The notes beneath the pieces were generated by a model, which worked only from the letters and a program-made list of their open reading frames with translations, ran no database searches and had not been told where the DNA came from. A stretch of 64,000 nt of DNA from the NCBI GenBank assembly GCA_020832105.1, contig JAFIFH010000039.1, positions 113,194 to 177,193 on the forward strand, read 5' to 3'. The DNA comes from Idiomarina sp. (lineage in GTDB: Bacteria > Pseudomonadota > Gammaproteobacteria > Enterobacterales > Alteromonadaceae). Every line of letters starts with the position of its first letter. Positions within the stretch are counted from its first letter, which is position 1. Below, in pieces: positions 7,422 to 15,260 of this stretch. The position numbers and the translations under genes are program-made.

Positions 7422-8566
7422 TGAGCATTTCATCCTTTGAACTCAGTTTGTCTGCAGACGTGACTGCAGCGATGCAGGGAAGTGAACCAGCATTGACCCG
7501 GGTGCTCGGGCGCTGCCGCCACGTGGTAACCAGTATCGCGCTGGCTATCGTACGCGATTTGGATGCCAGTGAAGAGGTCGCCCAAGAAGTGTTCGTACAG
7601 GTGTGGAAGCAGCTACCAAAGTTGCGCAAGCCCGCCAGTTTTATGCCGTGGCTGCGCCAACTAACCCGGCGTCGTGCGTTAAATTATCTACGAGATGAGC
7701 GGGTTAATAAACGTTTGAGTAGTGACGAGGCTGAGCAGCTACTGTTAAACGTGACCACTCACACTGAATTGGCGCAAGATTTTGCCCGTGAACAACAGGA
7801 TATTTTAGTGCGCGACCTGCTGGATAAATTAGCACCCGACGAGCGAGAGGTCGTGATGTTGTATTACCGAGAGGAGCAATCCAGCCAGCAGGTAGCGGCG
7901 TTACTTGGTATTAGTGAAGCGAATGTACGTAAGCGGTTGCAGCGGGTGCGAGCACAGTTAAGGGAAGACTGGTTGGCAGCGTATGGTAAGGCCGTTCTGC
8001 AATCATCAGCCCCGCTTAGTATTGTCACTGGTGTGTTTGCCAATGCAGTCTTGCCCGCGGCCCTGTCAACGGCCACGCCGACAGCGGTGACAATGACTGG
8101 TAGCGCTTCTTCAGGTGGGCTTTTAGCCAAATTTGCCTGGTTGTTCAGCGGCGCAATGATCGGCACATTAGTGGCGGTGGTGGGTGTTATCGCTGGGATG
8201 CACGGGCCATTGAAGGCTGCTAAAACCGATGCCGAGCGCAAATCACTGATGATTATTCGTAAATGGACGGTCATTTGGGTGGTGGGCAGCGGCATTTGCT
8301 TTGCGTTATCGTATGCACTCACTGACGGCTGGATCGGGCCGGTAACTGCCTTTCTCATTATATTAAGCGGTCTTATCTATCAAAATGTAGCGGTGTGGCG
8401 AGTGATCGGACCGAACTTGCGAGAGCAAGCTGCGCAAAGTGAAAAAGGGTTACGTAGCTATCGCAACAGTTTAATCGGCGGCTGGTTTGGCATGGTAGTT
8501 GGTTACGGTGGAGGTTTTACTGGTGTGCTATTGGGTCTGTGGCAAAGCGGGCGTCTTTTCCTTTAG
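7421..8566 (+). CDS. ECF-type sigma factor with membrane-spanning C-terminal domain
   Basis: This 381-residue protein has sigma-70 region 2 at about 28-95 (promoter melting segment around SFMPWLRQLTRRRALNYL). Region 4 spans about 130-182, with helix-turn-helix QQVAALLGISEANVRKRLQRVR. The remaining 190 residues contain about four hydrophobic segments (near 233-260, 282-301, 305-325 and 350-373) joined by short charged loops. Normal ECF factors stop at about 180 residues and are held by a separate membrane anti-sigma factor; here the membrane part is in the same chain. I chose the ATG at 7421, coupled to the hydrolase stop; a GTG at 7388 would add 11 residues. No anti-sigma gene lies nearby. 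Confidence 0.85.
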   Translation: MSISSFELSLSADVTAAMQGSEPALTRVLGRCRHVVTSIALAIVRDLDASEEVAQEVFVQVWKQLPKLRKPASFMPWLRQLTRRRALNYLRDERVNKRLSSDEAEQLLLNVTTHTELAQDFAREQQDILVRDLLDKLAPDEREVVMLYYREEQSSQQVAALLGISEANVRKRLQRVRAQLREDWLAAYGKAVLQSSAPLSIVTGVFANAVLPAALSTATPTAVTMTGSASSGGLLAKFAWLFSGAMIGTLVAVVGVIAGMHGPLKAAKTDAERKSLMIIRKWTVIWVVGSGICFALSYALTDGWIGPVTAFLIILSGLIYQNVAVWRVIGPNLREQAAQSEKGLRSYRNSLIGGWFGMVVGYGGGFTGVLLGLWQSGRLFL

Positions 8567-8592
8567 CCGCTCTATTCACAAATTGCGACGAA

Positions 8593-8631
8593 TAAAAAAG
8601 GAAGGTAGTGCATGTCATAGCATTACCTTCC
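8593..8631 (-). terminator. Terminator between sigma factor and barrel genes
   Basis: Arms GGAAGGTAGTGC (8600-8611) and GCATTACCTTCC (8620-8631) pair over 12 bases with one mismatch. On the minus strand the hairpin is followed by TTTTTTATT, ending transcription of the gene at 8676-9296; it may also block the converging sigma factor transcript. Confidence 0.75.
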
Positions 8632-8675
8632 CATTACTTACTTAAGCAGTATGCACGGTCGCACAGATGCGGAGC

Positions 8676-9296
8676 TTAAAAAGCGTAAGACACACCTACT
8701 GCAAAGCCGTCTAAATCACCCATGCGTAGCTGGCCCGTTGCTGCCAGGTTCCGTGTCAGGTAAATCCGTGTGCCAGCGCTATACGAGGTCAGGCTTTCAC
8801 GGTCAAAATCGATGAAACTGATTTCACCATTGAGTTCGACACGAGGCATGACCATTGCGCGGACGCCAGCGAATGCACCCCAATCGGTGGTGCTGTCAGA
8901 ACCGATCTGCCAGTCACCGTCGGAGCCGAGGCCGTAGTTGGTTTTGATATAGGCAACCTGAGGGCCTACATAGGCTGCAACCCGCTCGTCGCGACCAAAA
9001 ATAAAGCCTAAACGACCGGTTGTGATATCTAGGTCAGTGTTACCTAAGCCTGATACGCTACCAGATACTTCACTGTAATTACCTGATAAAAACATGTACT
9101 GCCCGATACGGCCTGAAGCTTCCACCTCAAACCCGTCAAACGTAGTGTTCGCTTCATCAAGTTCAACGTACTTACCTTCGATATACGAGAATGCGGGTGT
9201 CTCTGATGGCGAGACCTGCGCCAACGCGGCACTACTACCCAATCCCAAACCTAAAGCTGCGAGTGTAGATACTACAAGTGACTTCGTTTTCATCAT
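8676..9296 (-). CDS. Outer-membrane beta-barrel protein (paralogue 1)
   Basis: This 206-residue protein has a clear signal peptide (residues 1-26, cleavage after AALA). The rest consists of alternating hydrophobic/polar strands (YIEGKYVELDE, YMFLSGNYSEVSG, LGFIFGRDERVAAYVGPQVAYIKT, GAFAGVRAMVMPRVELNGEISF) and ends in VGVSYAF with a C-terminal Phe, the BAM recognition signal. The size suits an eight-stranded barrel. It is clearly related to the protein at 10037-10633 (shared FDG, LSG/ISG-x-Y, RLGY/RLGF, YAGPQ and GAFAGVR motifs). GGAG precedes the start. The function is unknown; such small barrels may be porin-like or structural. Confidence 0.85.
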   Translation of the reverse strand: MMKTKSLVVSTLAALGLGLGSSAALAQVSPSETPAFSYIEGKYVELDEANTTFDGFEVEASGRIGQYMFLSGNYSEVSGSVSGLGNTDLDITTGRLGFIFGRDERVAAYVGPQVAYIKTNYGLGSDGDWQIGSDSTTDWGAFAGVRAMVMPRVELNGEISFIDFDRESLTSYSAGTRIYLTRNLAATGQLRMGDLDGFAVGVSYAF

Positions 9297-9388
9297 ACGT
9301 CTCCTTCCATTTAAAGTACGCCTTAAGTGTTACTCAAAATGCTTGAAGGGCAAGGAGAATGGGGGGCTTGGAGTGTAAATTAGGCGTT

Positions 9389-9427
9389 AAAAAAAAGAGC
9401 AAGGGTATTCAAACACCTTACTCTTTT
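9389..9427 (-). terminator. Terminator downstream of the small membrane protein
   Basis: On the minus strand AAAAGAGTAAGG and CCTTGCTCTTTT pair across an 11-base loop, followed by an unbroken run of T. It lies directly after the stop of the gene at 9455-9922, separating it from the barrel gene downstream. Confidence 0.8.
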
Positions 9428-9454
9428 ATCAGTGAACGTTGTTTCGCTTACCTA

Positions 9455-9922
9455 CTAAACAATATGTTTTGCCAACATATGCGGGCTTGGAGCAATCTGT
9501 ACTTCAGCGCGAGCTGGGGTGTCTTCTGTATCAATATCAGTGTTCTGCAGGTTTAACATGGCTGCAAGAATCATAAAGAAACCAATGACTGCCACCAAAC
9601 CATGACCCCAGACAATTGCCGGTGGTATTAAGATCTCTTTGCGATGGTAATTAAAGTACATCCATAGGCCAAAAAAGGCGGCCAGTGCAATTAACGCGAC
9701 CCCGATGTTAGCGAGCAAGGGATAACCGACAAAGAAACTACCGTATAAAAGAATTAAAAAACCAACAATCGCGAAGCCGCCGTGCCACCATACCAATACC
9801 GGAGGCGGGTTGACGTCTTTACCAAAGCGTGCGAATGCGAGCATGATGCCGAGAATAACTGCCCATAAGAAAAGTATACAGGCAAGGCCGAGCATGAGCG
9901 CAGGCGTAAGGGTTTGAGTCAT
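9455..9922 (-). CDS. Small integral membrane protein of unknown function
   Basis: This 155-residue protein has four hydrophobic helices (about 8-30, 43-65, 69-89 and 103-122). Two of them follow a similar motif, PPxxVWWHGGFAIVGF and PPAIVWGHGLVAVIGF, suggesting an internal duplication of a two-helix unit with a conserved His-Gly pair. The polar tail (about 125-155) is probably cytoplasmic or periplasmic. A GGGGAAC ribosome site precedes the ATG. It sits between two paralogous outer-membrane barrel genes on the same strand but has its own terminator. I recognise no family; the paired WHG/WGH motifs could bind a metal or haem, which is only a guess. Confidence 0.75.
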   Translation of the reverse strand: MTQTLTPALMLGLACILFLWAVILGIMLAFARFGKDVNPPPVLVWWHGGFAIVGFLILLYGSFFVGYPLLANIGVALIALAAFFGLWMYFNYHRKEILIPPAIVWGHGLVAVIGFFMILAAMLNLQNTDIDTEDTPARAEVQIAPSPHMLAKHIV

Positions 9923-10036
9923 AAGGTTCCCCTGATTAAAAGTTCACCATTAAAGTTAGCTGGCTTTCGCGTTTTTGTCACATAATAATCAATTAGTTAT
10001 AGCGAACGTAATAGACATCCACTGACCCGCTATGGA

Positions 10037-10633
10037 TTAAAAATGAACACTGCCCCCGAGCATGAAGCCTTCCCAGTCTCCAAACTGGGCGCGAGCCTCA
10101 AGAGCGAACCGGTAGCTGAGAAATGTGCGCAGGCCCACGGTGTATTGGGTGAAGTTACTACTGTTACCGTGGGAGAAGTTAGCGTAATTCAGCTCTCCAT
10201 TGAGTTCGATGCTGGGTGTCATCATGTAGCGAACCCCGGCAAATGCGCCGACGCTGGTGTCGCTGTTGGTACTGCTGGTGAACGGGATTTCATAACTGAC
10301 ATACATGATTTGCGGCCCTGCATAAACCGCCAAACGACGTTGGTGGTGGGCAAGGTAGCCAAGCCGTCCATAGGTCAGGTCGCGGTCGATACTGGCGTTG
10401 TCTGCGTCACTGTCGATCTGTGCGTAACTGCCGCTAATGAACCAGCGTTCACTCAAGTGACCTGAGATCTCAAGATTAATACCGTCGAAATTACGGCCAT
10501 CGTCGGCCTCAAACTCTTGGTAATGGACCGCAGCGTAATTAAATGAAGGGGCGTTATCAGCCGCGAGAACCGCTGTGCTCGCTGATGCAGCACACAGCAA
10601 CCCGGTAAGCAGACGAAGACTAAGGACTGACAT
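10037..10633 (-). CDS. Outer-membrane beta-barrel protein (paralogue 2)
   Basis: This 198-residue relative of the barrel at 8676-9296 has a signal peptide (about 1-24, cleavage after VLA). Strands alternate (NYAAVHYQEFEADD, RWFISGSYAQID, LTYGRLGYLAHHQRR, LAVYAGPQIMYVSYEI, GAFAGVRYMMTPSIELNGELNY) and the chain ends in GGSVHF, with Phe at the very end. The two paralogues share the same length and order of motifs, so they likely arose by local duplication. An AGAGGG ribosome site precedes the ATG. No enzyme motif is visible, and the role is unknown. Confidence 0.83.
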   Translation of the reverse strand: MSVLSLRLLTGLLCAASASTAVLAADNAPSFNYAAVHYQEFEADDGRNFDGINLEISGHLSERWFISGSYAQIDSDADNASIDRDLTYGRLGYLAHHQRRLAVYAGPQIMYVSYEIPFTSSTNSDTSVGAFAGVRYMMTPSIELNGELNYANFSHGNSSNFTQYTVGLRTFLSYRFALEARAQFGDWEGFMLGGSVHF

Positions 10634-10831
10634 AAAGGACCCTCTGTTTAGCTATTTTATGAGTGTAGTAAAGCGAAGTGTTTAAAGCCTGTAGATTTAC
10701 TTACAGTTTTGCAACTCTAACATCTGGTATTGGCACAGTCTTTCTATTATGGTGCGATAGAGACGATTGGCAGTAAAGTAAGCCTGTTAACCCTGAGTCA
10801 GACAATAACAATAAAAAAGCCTGAGAGAGCT

Positions 10832-13537
10832 ATGTCACCATCGGTTGCTGCGGTTCATGAGAATCGTGAGTCTGTATTACGAACTTTTGCGCGCCTGTTT
10901 TTCATTATTTTTATGATTGCGGCGATGCTTATTGCTTTTTTCAGCTGGCAACGTGCTGTCGAACAGTCACGCCAGCAACTGTCTCATAGTAGTCAGTTGA
11001 TGGCGCAAGGCATGCGCAGTCACTTGCTGACTTTTGAGCTGGTGCTCACGAGCATGGCTGAAGAGCTGGTTTATCGTGATGTCTTTAATGATCCAGCTGC
11101 AGGAGACGCCTTGCTGGCTCGGGCTCAGGAAACTGAAATGGGGTTAGTTGGCTATGGCTTACTGGATCTGCAGGGCGGCTTCGTCGCTACTAGCACCCGA
11201 GACCTGCGCGCACCCTTGCCAGACATCGTAACGCACGGTCAAACCAGCGAGAGCTTCCGCCGAGTGGTTGAGGATGAGCAGTTTCATATCGGGCGCCCTT
11301 ATTATTTTGCCGCTGTAGGCGAGTGGATTATTCCACTGCGCGTGCCGGTTTACGGTCGCGATGGCGAACTGGCGGGGGTCCTGACCGCAGGTAATCAGAT
11401 AGATGGTGGCTCTGCCAGTTGGGCGCGGATGCCGACGTCCTCAGATTATTCTCTTAGTGTCGTGCGCAATGACGGCTTTCTCAATTATGTCCATCCGCTT
11501 CCAGCAGATTCCGCTGACTTAGATAAGACTTTTTCTCACCGAGTAAACCTCGAATTACGTGACATGGTGCATCGGGGCCAAGGCTTCCAATCGTTGGGTA
11601 GAGACCTCGTGGACCAACGAACTGCCACCTACTTTTGGGTGGAGCCGCTGCAAGATTATGAACTAAGCGTGGTGGCGAGTATGCCGCGTACACAGGTTAT
11701 TCAGGCCTGGCTACACAGCATGCTGACCCCTATGACTTTATGGGCCTTTTTCGCGTTGGTTACCTTGCTAGGTTATTACAATGCCCGCCGATTGCTGCGC
11801 AAAGCTGATTATGATGTGCGCGATAAACGAGAAGCTTTACAGCATTCAGTCGCTCAGTACCATGAGCTTACCCGGCTTATTCCGATTGGTGTTTATCAGT
11901 TCCGTCTGACCCGCGACGGTCGCCATGAGATGACCTATACCAGTGAGCGGTTTCGGGACATTCTTGGCCTGGCCGATCCACTGCCACCGTCTACCTCGTT
12001 GTCTGAGCATGTATATAAGCAACTGCATGGTGATGATGCGTTGGCATTCTTCAAGCAACAGGAATTTGCCACCAAAAATCAACGTGAGTTTTACTGGGAA
12101 GGTCGCCTGGTGCAGCCGACGGGCGAACGTTGGGTGAGTGTACACTCAGTGCCTGGCAAAGCGATTGATGAAAATACCCAGCTGTGGAATGGCGTCGTGG
12201 CCGATATTACCGAACGCAAAGCGGCTGAGGAGCAGATCAATTTGCTTGCCTATTATGATGCGCTCACCCAGTTACCAAATCGGCGATTGTTGCGGCAGCG
12301 ACTTGAGCGAGCGATAAAAAACTCCGTGGAGAACATCGAGTATGCGGCACTGTTATTTATTGATGTGGACAAGTTTAAGCAGCTGAATGATTCCTTTGGT
12401 CATGCGGAAGGCGACCGAATGTTACGTGAGGTGGGTGGCCGTTTAGAGGACTTGGTGCGCGACCATGACACTGTTGCCAGGCTTGGGGGTGACGAGTTTG
12501 TGGTGTTGCTGACCAGATTGGCCACTTGTGACGATCGCGCAGCGAGCCAGGTAGAAGTGGTATTGCAAAAAATTGAGCGACTGTTAAATGAGCCTTTTGA
12601 AGTGGGCGGGCAACCGGTACGGATTACTTTAAGCACCGGGATCGCGTTAATCGATGGCGCTGAACAGGATATTGATGCGGTGCTACAACAAGCCGACCAG
12701 GCAATGTACCGAGCGAAAGAGGCGGGTCGCAATACGCAGTGTTTTTATGATGCCCATATTCAGCAATTAATCACCGAGCAATTGGAGTTGCAGCAAGAGC
12801 TGCGCGAAGCGATTAACACCGAGCAGCTGCAACTTCATTATCAAACCAAGGTTGACCAGTCGCGGCAAGTGGCTGGGGTAGAGGCGCTGATTCGATGGCA
12901 ACACCCCACCAGGGGCACGATAAGTCCGGGGGTGTTTATTCCAATTGCCGAGCAAACAGACGATATCGTGCATTTGGGCGATAAAATCCTGCAGCGTGCA
13001 TGTGAACAACTGGTCGCATGGCAAAACGACCTTGAGCGTAATACCTGGACCATCGCAGTGAATGTCAGTGTGCGTCAGCTGAGAGCGAACGATTTTGCGG
13101 AAAAAGTACTTATCACCCTGGCGGAAACAGGTGCGAAACCTGATCGGCTAGTGCTGGAAATTACCGAATCTATGCTGATGGTTGATACTGAGCAGGTGAT
13201 TGAGAAAATGGCACGCCTGAAACGAGTAGGCGTTAAGTTTTCGCTAGATGACTTTGGTACTGGTTACTCCTCACTGGGTTACTTGAACCGCCTGCCTATT
13301 GATGAGCTTAAAATAGACCAAAGCTTCGTTCGGGATATGGACGCAGACGAGCATCATCATGTACTGATCCGCACGATTCTTTCTCTCGGCAAAACGCTGT
13401 CGCTAACCACTATTGCCGAAGGTGTCGAGACTCAAGAGCAGTTTGATACGTTAAAGGCGCTCGGTTGTGAGCTATTCCAGGGATATTACTTCTCCAGGCC
13501 GGTGCCAATAGGTGAGTTAGATATAGACACGGTATAA
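10832..13537 (+). CDS. Membrane cyclic-di-GMP enzyme: periplasmic sensor, PAS, GGDEF and EAL domains
   Basis: This protein is about 901 residues long. TM1 lies near residues 20-40, a periplasmic CACHE-like sensor follows to about 305, then TM2 near 310-327 and a PAS region (about 340-465). The GGDEF domain has intact G552-G-D-E-F556 with an inhibitory RxxD site nine residues before the first glycine. The EAL domain has E684-A-L, ITES, DDFGTGYSS, KID and AEGVET, all as in active phosphodiesterases. Both activities are therefore possible. I chose the ATG at 10832 because GAGAG precedes it; an upstream in-frame TTG would add 34 unlikely residues. It stands alone between divergent and following genes. 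Confidence 0.93.
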   Translation: MSPSVAAVHENRESVLRTFARLFFIIFMIAAMLIAFFSWQRAVEQSRQQLSHSSQLMAQGMRSHLLTFELVLTSMAEELVYRDVFNDPAAGDALLARAQETEMGLVGYGLLDLQGGFVATSTRDLRAPLPDIVTHGQTSESFRRVVEDEQFHIGRPYYFAAVGEWIIPLRVPVYGRDGELAGVLTAGNQIDGGSASWARMPTSSDYSLSVVRNDGFLNYVHPLPADSADLDKTFSHRVNLELRDMVHRGQGFQSLGRDLVDQRTATYFWVEPLQDYELSVVASMPRTQVIQAWLHSMLTPMTLWAFFALVTLLGYYNARRLLRKADYDVRDKREALQHSVAQYHELTRLIPIGVYQFRLTRDGRHEMTYTSERFRDILGLADPLPPSTSLSEHVYKQLHGDDALAFFKQQEFATKNQREFYWEGRLVQPTGERWVSVHSVPGKAIDENTQLWNGVVADITERKAAEEQINLLAYYDALTQLPNRRLLRQRLERAIKNSVENIEYAALLFIDVDKFKQLNDSFGHAEGDRMLREVGGRLEDLVRDHDTVARLGGDEFVVLLTRLATCDDRAASQVEVVLQKIERLLNEPFEVGGQPVRITLSTGIALIDGAEQDIDAVLQQADQAMYRAKEAGRNTQCFYDAHIQQLITEQLELQQELREAINTEQLQLHYQTKVDQSRQVAGVEALIRWQHPTRGTISPGVFIPIAEQTDDIVHLGDKILQRACEQLVAWQNDLERNTWTIAVNVSVRQLRANDFAEKVLITLAETGAKPDRLVLEITESMLMVDTEQVIEKMARLKRVGVKFSLDDFGTGYSSLGYLNRLPIDELKIDQSFVRDMDADEHHHVLIRTILSLGKTLSLTTIAEGVETQEQFDTLKALGCELFQGYYFSRPVPIGELDIDTV

Positions 13538-13643
13538 AAAACCACTTCAAAATGGGGTGCTGCATTTTTGTGCACTTCTTACTAGACTAGCTACACGAAA
13601 GTTAATTTGCGCGTTGAAAGATAACAGTGAACGAGGAGCAATC

Positions 13644-14639
13644 ATGAAAGCTGCGTTATTGGTGAGTGCATTTGTAGGGTTAGGTTTTATCACAGGCGTC
13701 CATGCTGATGATGAGAATTACCTTGATGTGTCCCTGAATATTGAGGAATGGGAAGTGCCCTTTGAAGGCCCCCGGGCACGCGACCCTTGGGTCGTGAGCA
13801 GTGATGAAATATGGTATGTCGGTCAACGTAGTGACTATGTGGGGATTTTTACCCCCTCTACCGGAGAGTTTAAGAAAATTGACTTGGTGGAAGGTGCCGG
13901 CCCACATACGGTAGTCGTCAATGAGCGCGGCGCATGGTATGCCGGTAATCGGGCAGCACATATAGGACATATCGACCGTGACACGCATGAAATCACCCAA
14001 ATTCCATTACCGGGGGACGGACGTCGCGACGTACACACCTTCGACTTTACCAGTGACGGTAATCTTTGGTTTAGCGTGCAAGGCGGGGCTCAGGTGGGTT
14101 ACTTTGACACCGAAAGCTATGAGTTCACCATGTACGATGCACAAAATGAGCGTTCGCGCCCATACGGCGTGATTGTGCACGATGACCAGCCATGGTTCGT
14201 GTTCTTTGGCACCAACAAACTAGCCACCGTGGTGGACGGCGAGTTGAAAGAAATTGAGCTGCCACGCGAATCTACTCGTCCGCGCCGGTTAGCTGTGACC
14301 GATGACGGCATGGTCTATTATGGCGATTATGCGGATGGCTATATTGGTCAGTACAACCCGCAGAACGATGAAATCAAAGAGTGGCGTGCGCCAGCGGAGG
14401 GAGATTCTCGCCCTTATGCGATGACGCATGATCATGAGGGACGTATTTGGTTCGTGGAAACAGGGGTGCAACCAAACCGCTTTGTGGCATTTGACCCTGC
14501 CACTGAGCGTTTCAGCCAGCCAATTGAAGTGCCTACCGAAGGTGGTAGCGTGCGACATATGGTGGTTGACCATGAAACCCATTCGATTTGGTTTGGCACG
14601 GATAACAACACCATCGGTAAGGCGACTATTTCTGAGTAA
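13644..14639 (+). CDS. Exported beta-propeller protein of the streptogramin (Vgb) lyase family
   Basis: This 331-residue protein has a signal peptide (about 1-21, cleavage after VHA) and repeated propeller blades with the pattern G-x-x-W-F/Y at intervals of about 40 residues (GAWYAGN, GNLWFSVQ, QPWFVFFG, GMVYYGDY, GRIWFVET, HSIWFGTD). This is the fold of virginiamycin B lyase. Export and the absence of a resistance context argue against an antibiotic lyase; similar proteins are commonly annotated as lyases without tests. The ATG at 13644 follows a GAGGAG ribosome site. The next gene, for a haem-motif protein, overlaps its 3' end. Confidence 0.8.
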   Translation: MKAALLVSAFVGLGFITGVHADDENYLDVSLNIEEWEVPFEGPRARDPWVVSSDEIWYVGQRSDYVGIFTPSTGEFKKIDLVEGAGPHTVVVNERGAWYAGNRAAHIGHIDRDTHEITQIPLPGDGRRDVHTFDFTSDGNLWFSVQGGAQVGYFDTESYEFTMYDAQNERSRPYGVIVHDDQPWFVFFGTNKLATVVDGELKEIELPRESTRPRRLAVTDDGMVYYGDYADGYIGQYNPQNDEIKEWRAPAEGDSRPYAMTHDHEGRIWFVETGVQPNRFVAFDPATERFSQPIEVPTEGGSVRHMVVDHETHSIWFGTDNNTIGKATISE

Positions 14640-15189
14640 AGTAACCTTTAAGTCCCTGTGCTGGGGGGGCGCCTGTCTGTTAAGTGTGAGCAATTTGCCC
14701 GCCATGGCCTTTCCTGATGGTCCTGAGCCTGGGTATACCGGTGGCCAAGGTTACGCAGATTGCTCAAGCTGTCATTTTGCCGGCCCTGATAAATCTGCGG
14801 CTAGCCGAATTGAGCTCTATGGTCTTGCGGAGCAAATGGTAGCGGACGAAACCTACGAATTGACGTTACTGGTCAGTGACCCGGAACAGCGCCTGGGTGG
14901 TTTTCAGCTTGCTATCCGCGATCTCGCCACTGGTGAGTCTGTAGGTGAATTGAAAGTTGGAGATAATCAGCAAATTAGTAGCTATCAAGGCGTCGACTTT
15001 CTCTCCCACAGCGAGCCCCAGCAGGCTCAACCTGAAGAGGGCGAACAAGTCACCCGGTGGAAATTTCAATGGCGAGCCGCGAATGCGAATGACATCGAAA
15101 TATCGGCCGCCGCCGTTGCCGCCGACGGTGACGATTCGTCGTTGGGTGATAACGTATATACCATCAGTCGCATAATCCAGACCAACTAA
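14572..15189 (+). CDS. Exported protein with one c-type haem motif and a Reeler-like (choice-of-anchor V type) domain
   Basis: This protein of about 205 residues has a Sec signal around 18-46 (ending LPAMA), then a C64-S-S-C67-H68 haem-attachment motif in a GYxDCSSCHF context, and a beta-sandwich segment (about 80-200) with ELTLLVSDPEQRLGGFQLAIRD. This arrangement recalls bacterial Reelin-like/choice-of-anchor V proteins, in which CxxCH precedes the sandwich. The start is uncertain: the ATG at 14572 lies inside the lyase gene (68-base overlap), its ribosome site is weak and the n-region is long. A non-ATG start nearer 14640 is possible. It is probably cotranscribed with the propeller protein; function unknown. 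Confidence 0.72.
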   Translation: MKPIRFGLARITTPSVRRLFLSKVTFKSLCWGGACLLSVSNLPAMAFPDGPEPGYTGGQGYADCSSCHFAGPDKSAASRIELYGLAEQMVADETYELTLLVSDPEQRLGGFQLAIRDLATGESVGELKVGDNQQISSYQGVDFLSHSEPQQAQPEEGEQVTRWKFQWRAANANDIEISAAAVAADGDDSSLGDNVYTISRIIQTN

Positions 15190-15260
15190 CGACCATAAAC
15201 TTGTGTTTAAATTGTAAAAAACGCATGCTATGCCTTTGTTTGTAACTAAGGCTATGTTTT

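Noticed and set aside
9094..9378. Open frame on the plus strand across the barrel gene start
   Set aside because: It is antisense to the signal peptide region, composition is typical of a shadow frame, and it has no ribosome site.
13644..14639. Virginiamycin B resistance lyase
   Set aside because: The fold matches, but the protein is exported and paired with a haem-motif protein; antibiotic lyase function is not supported.
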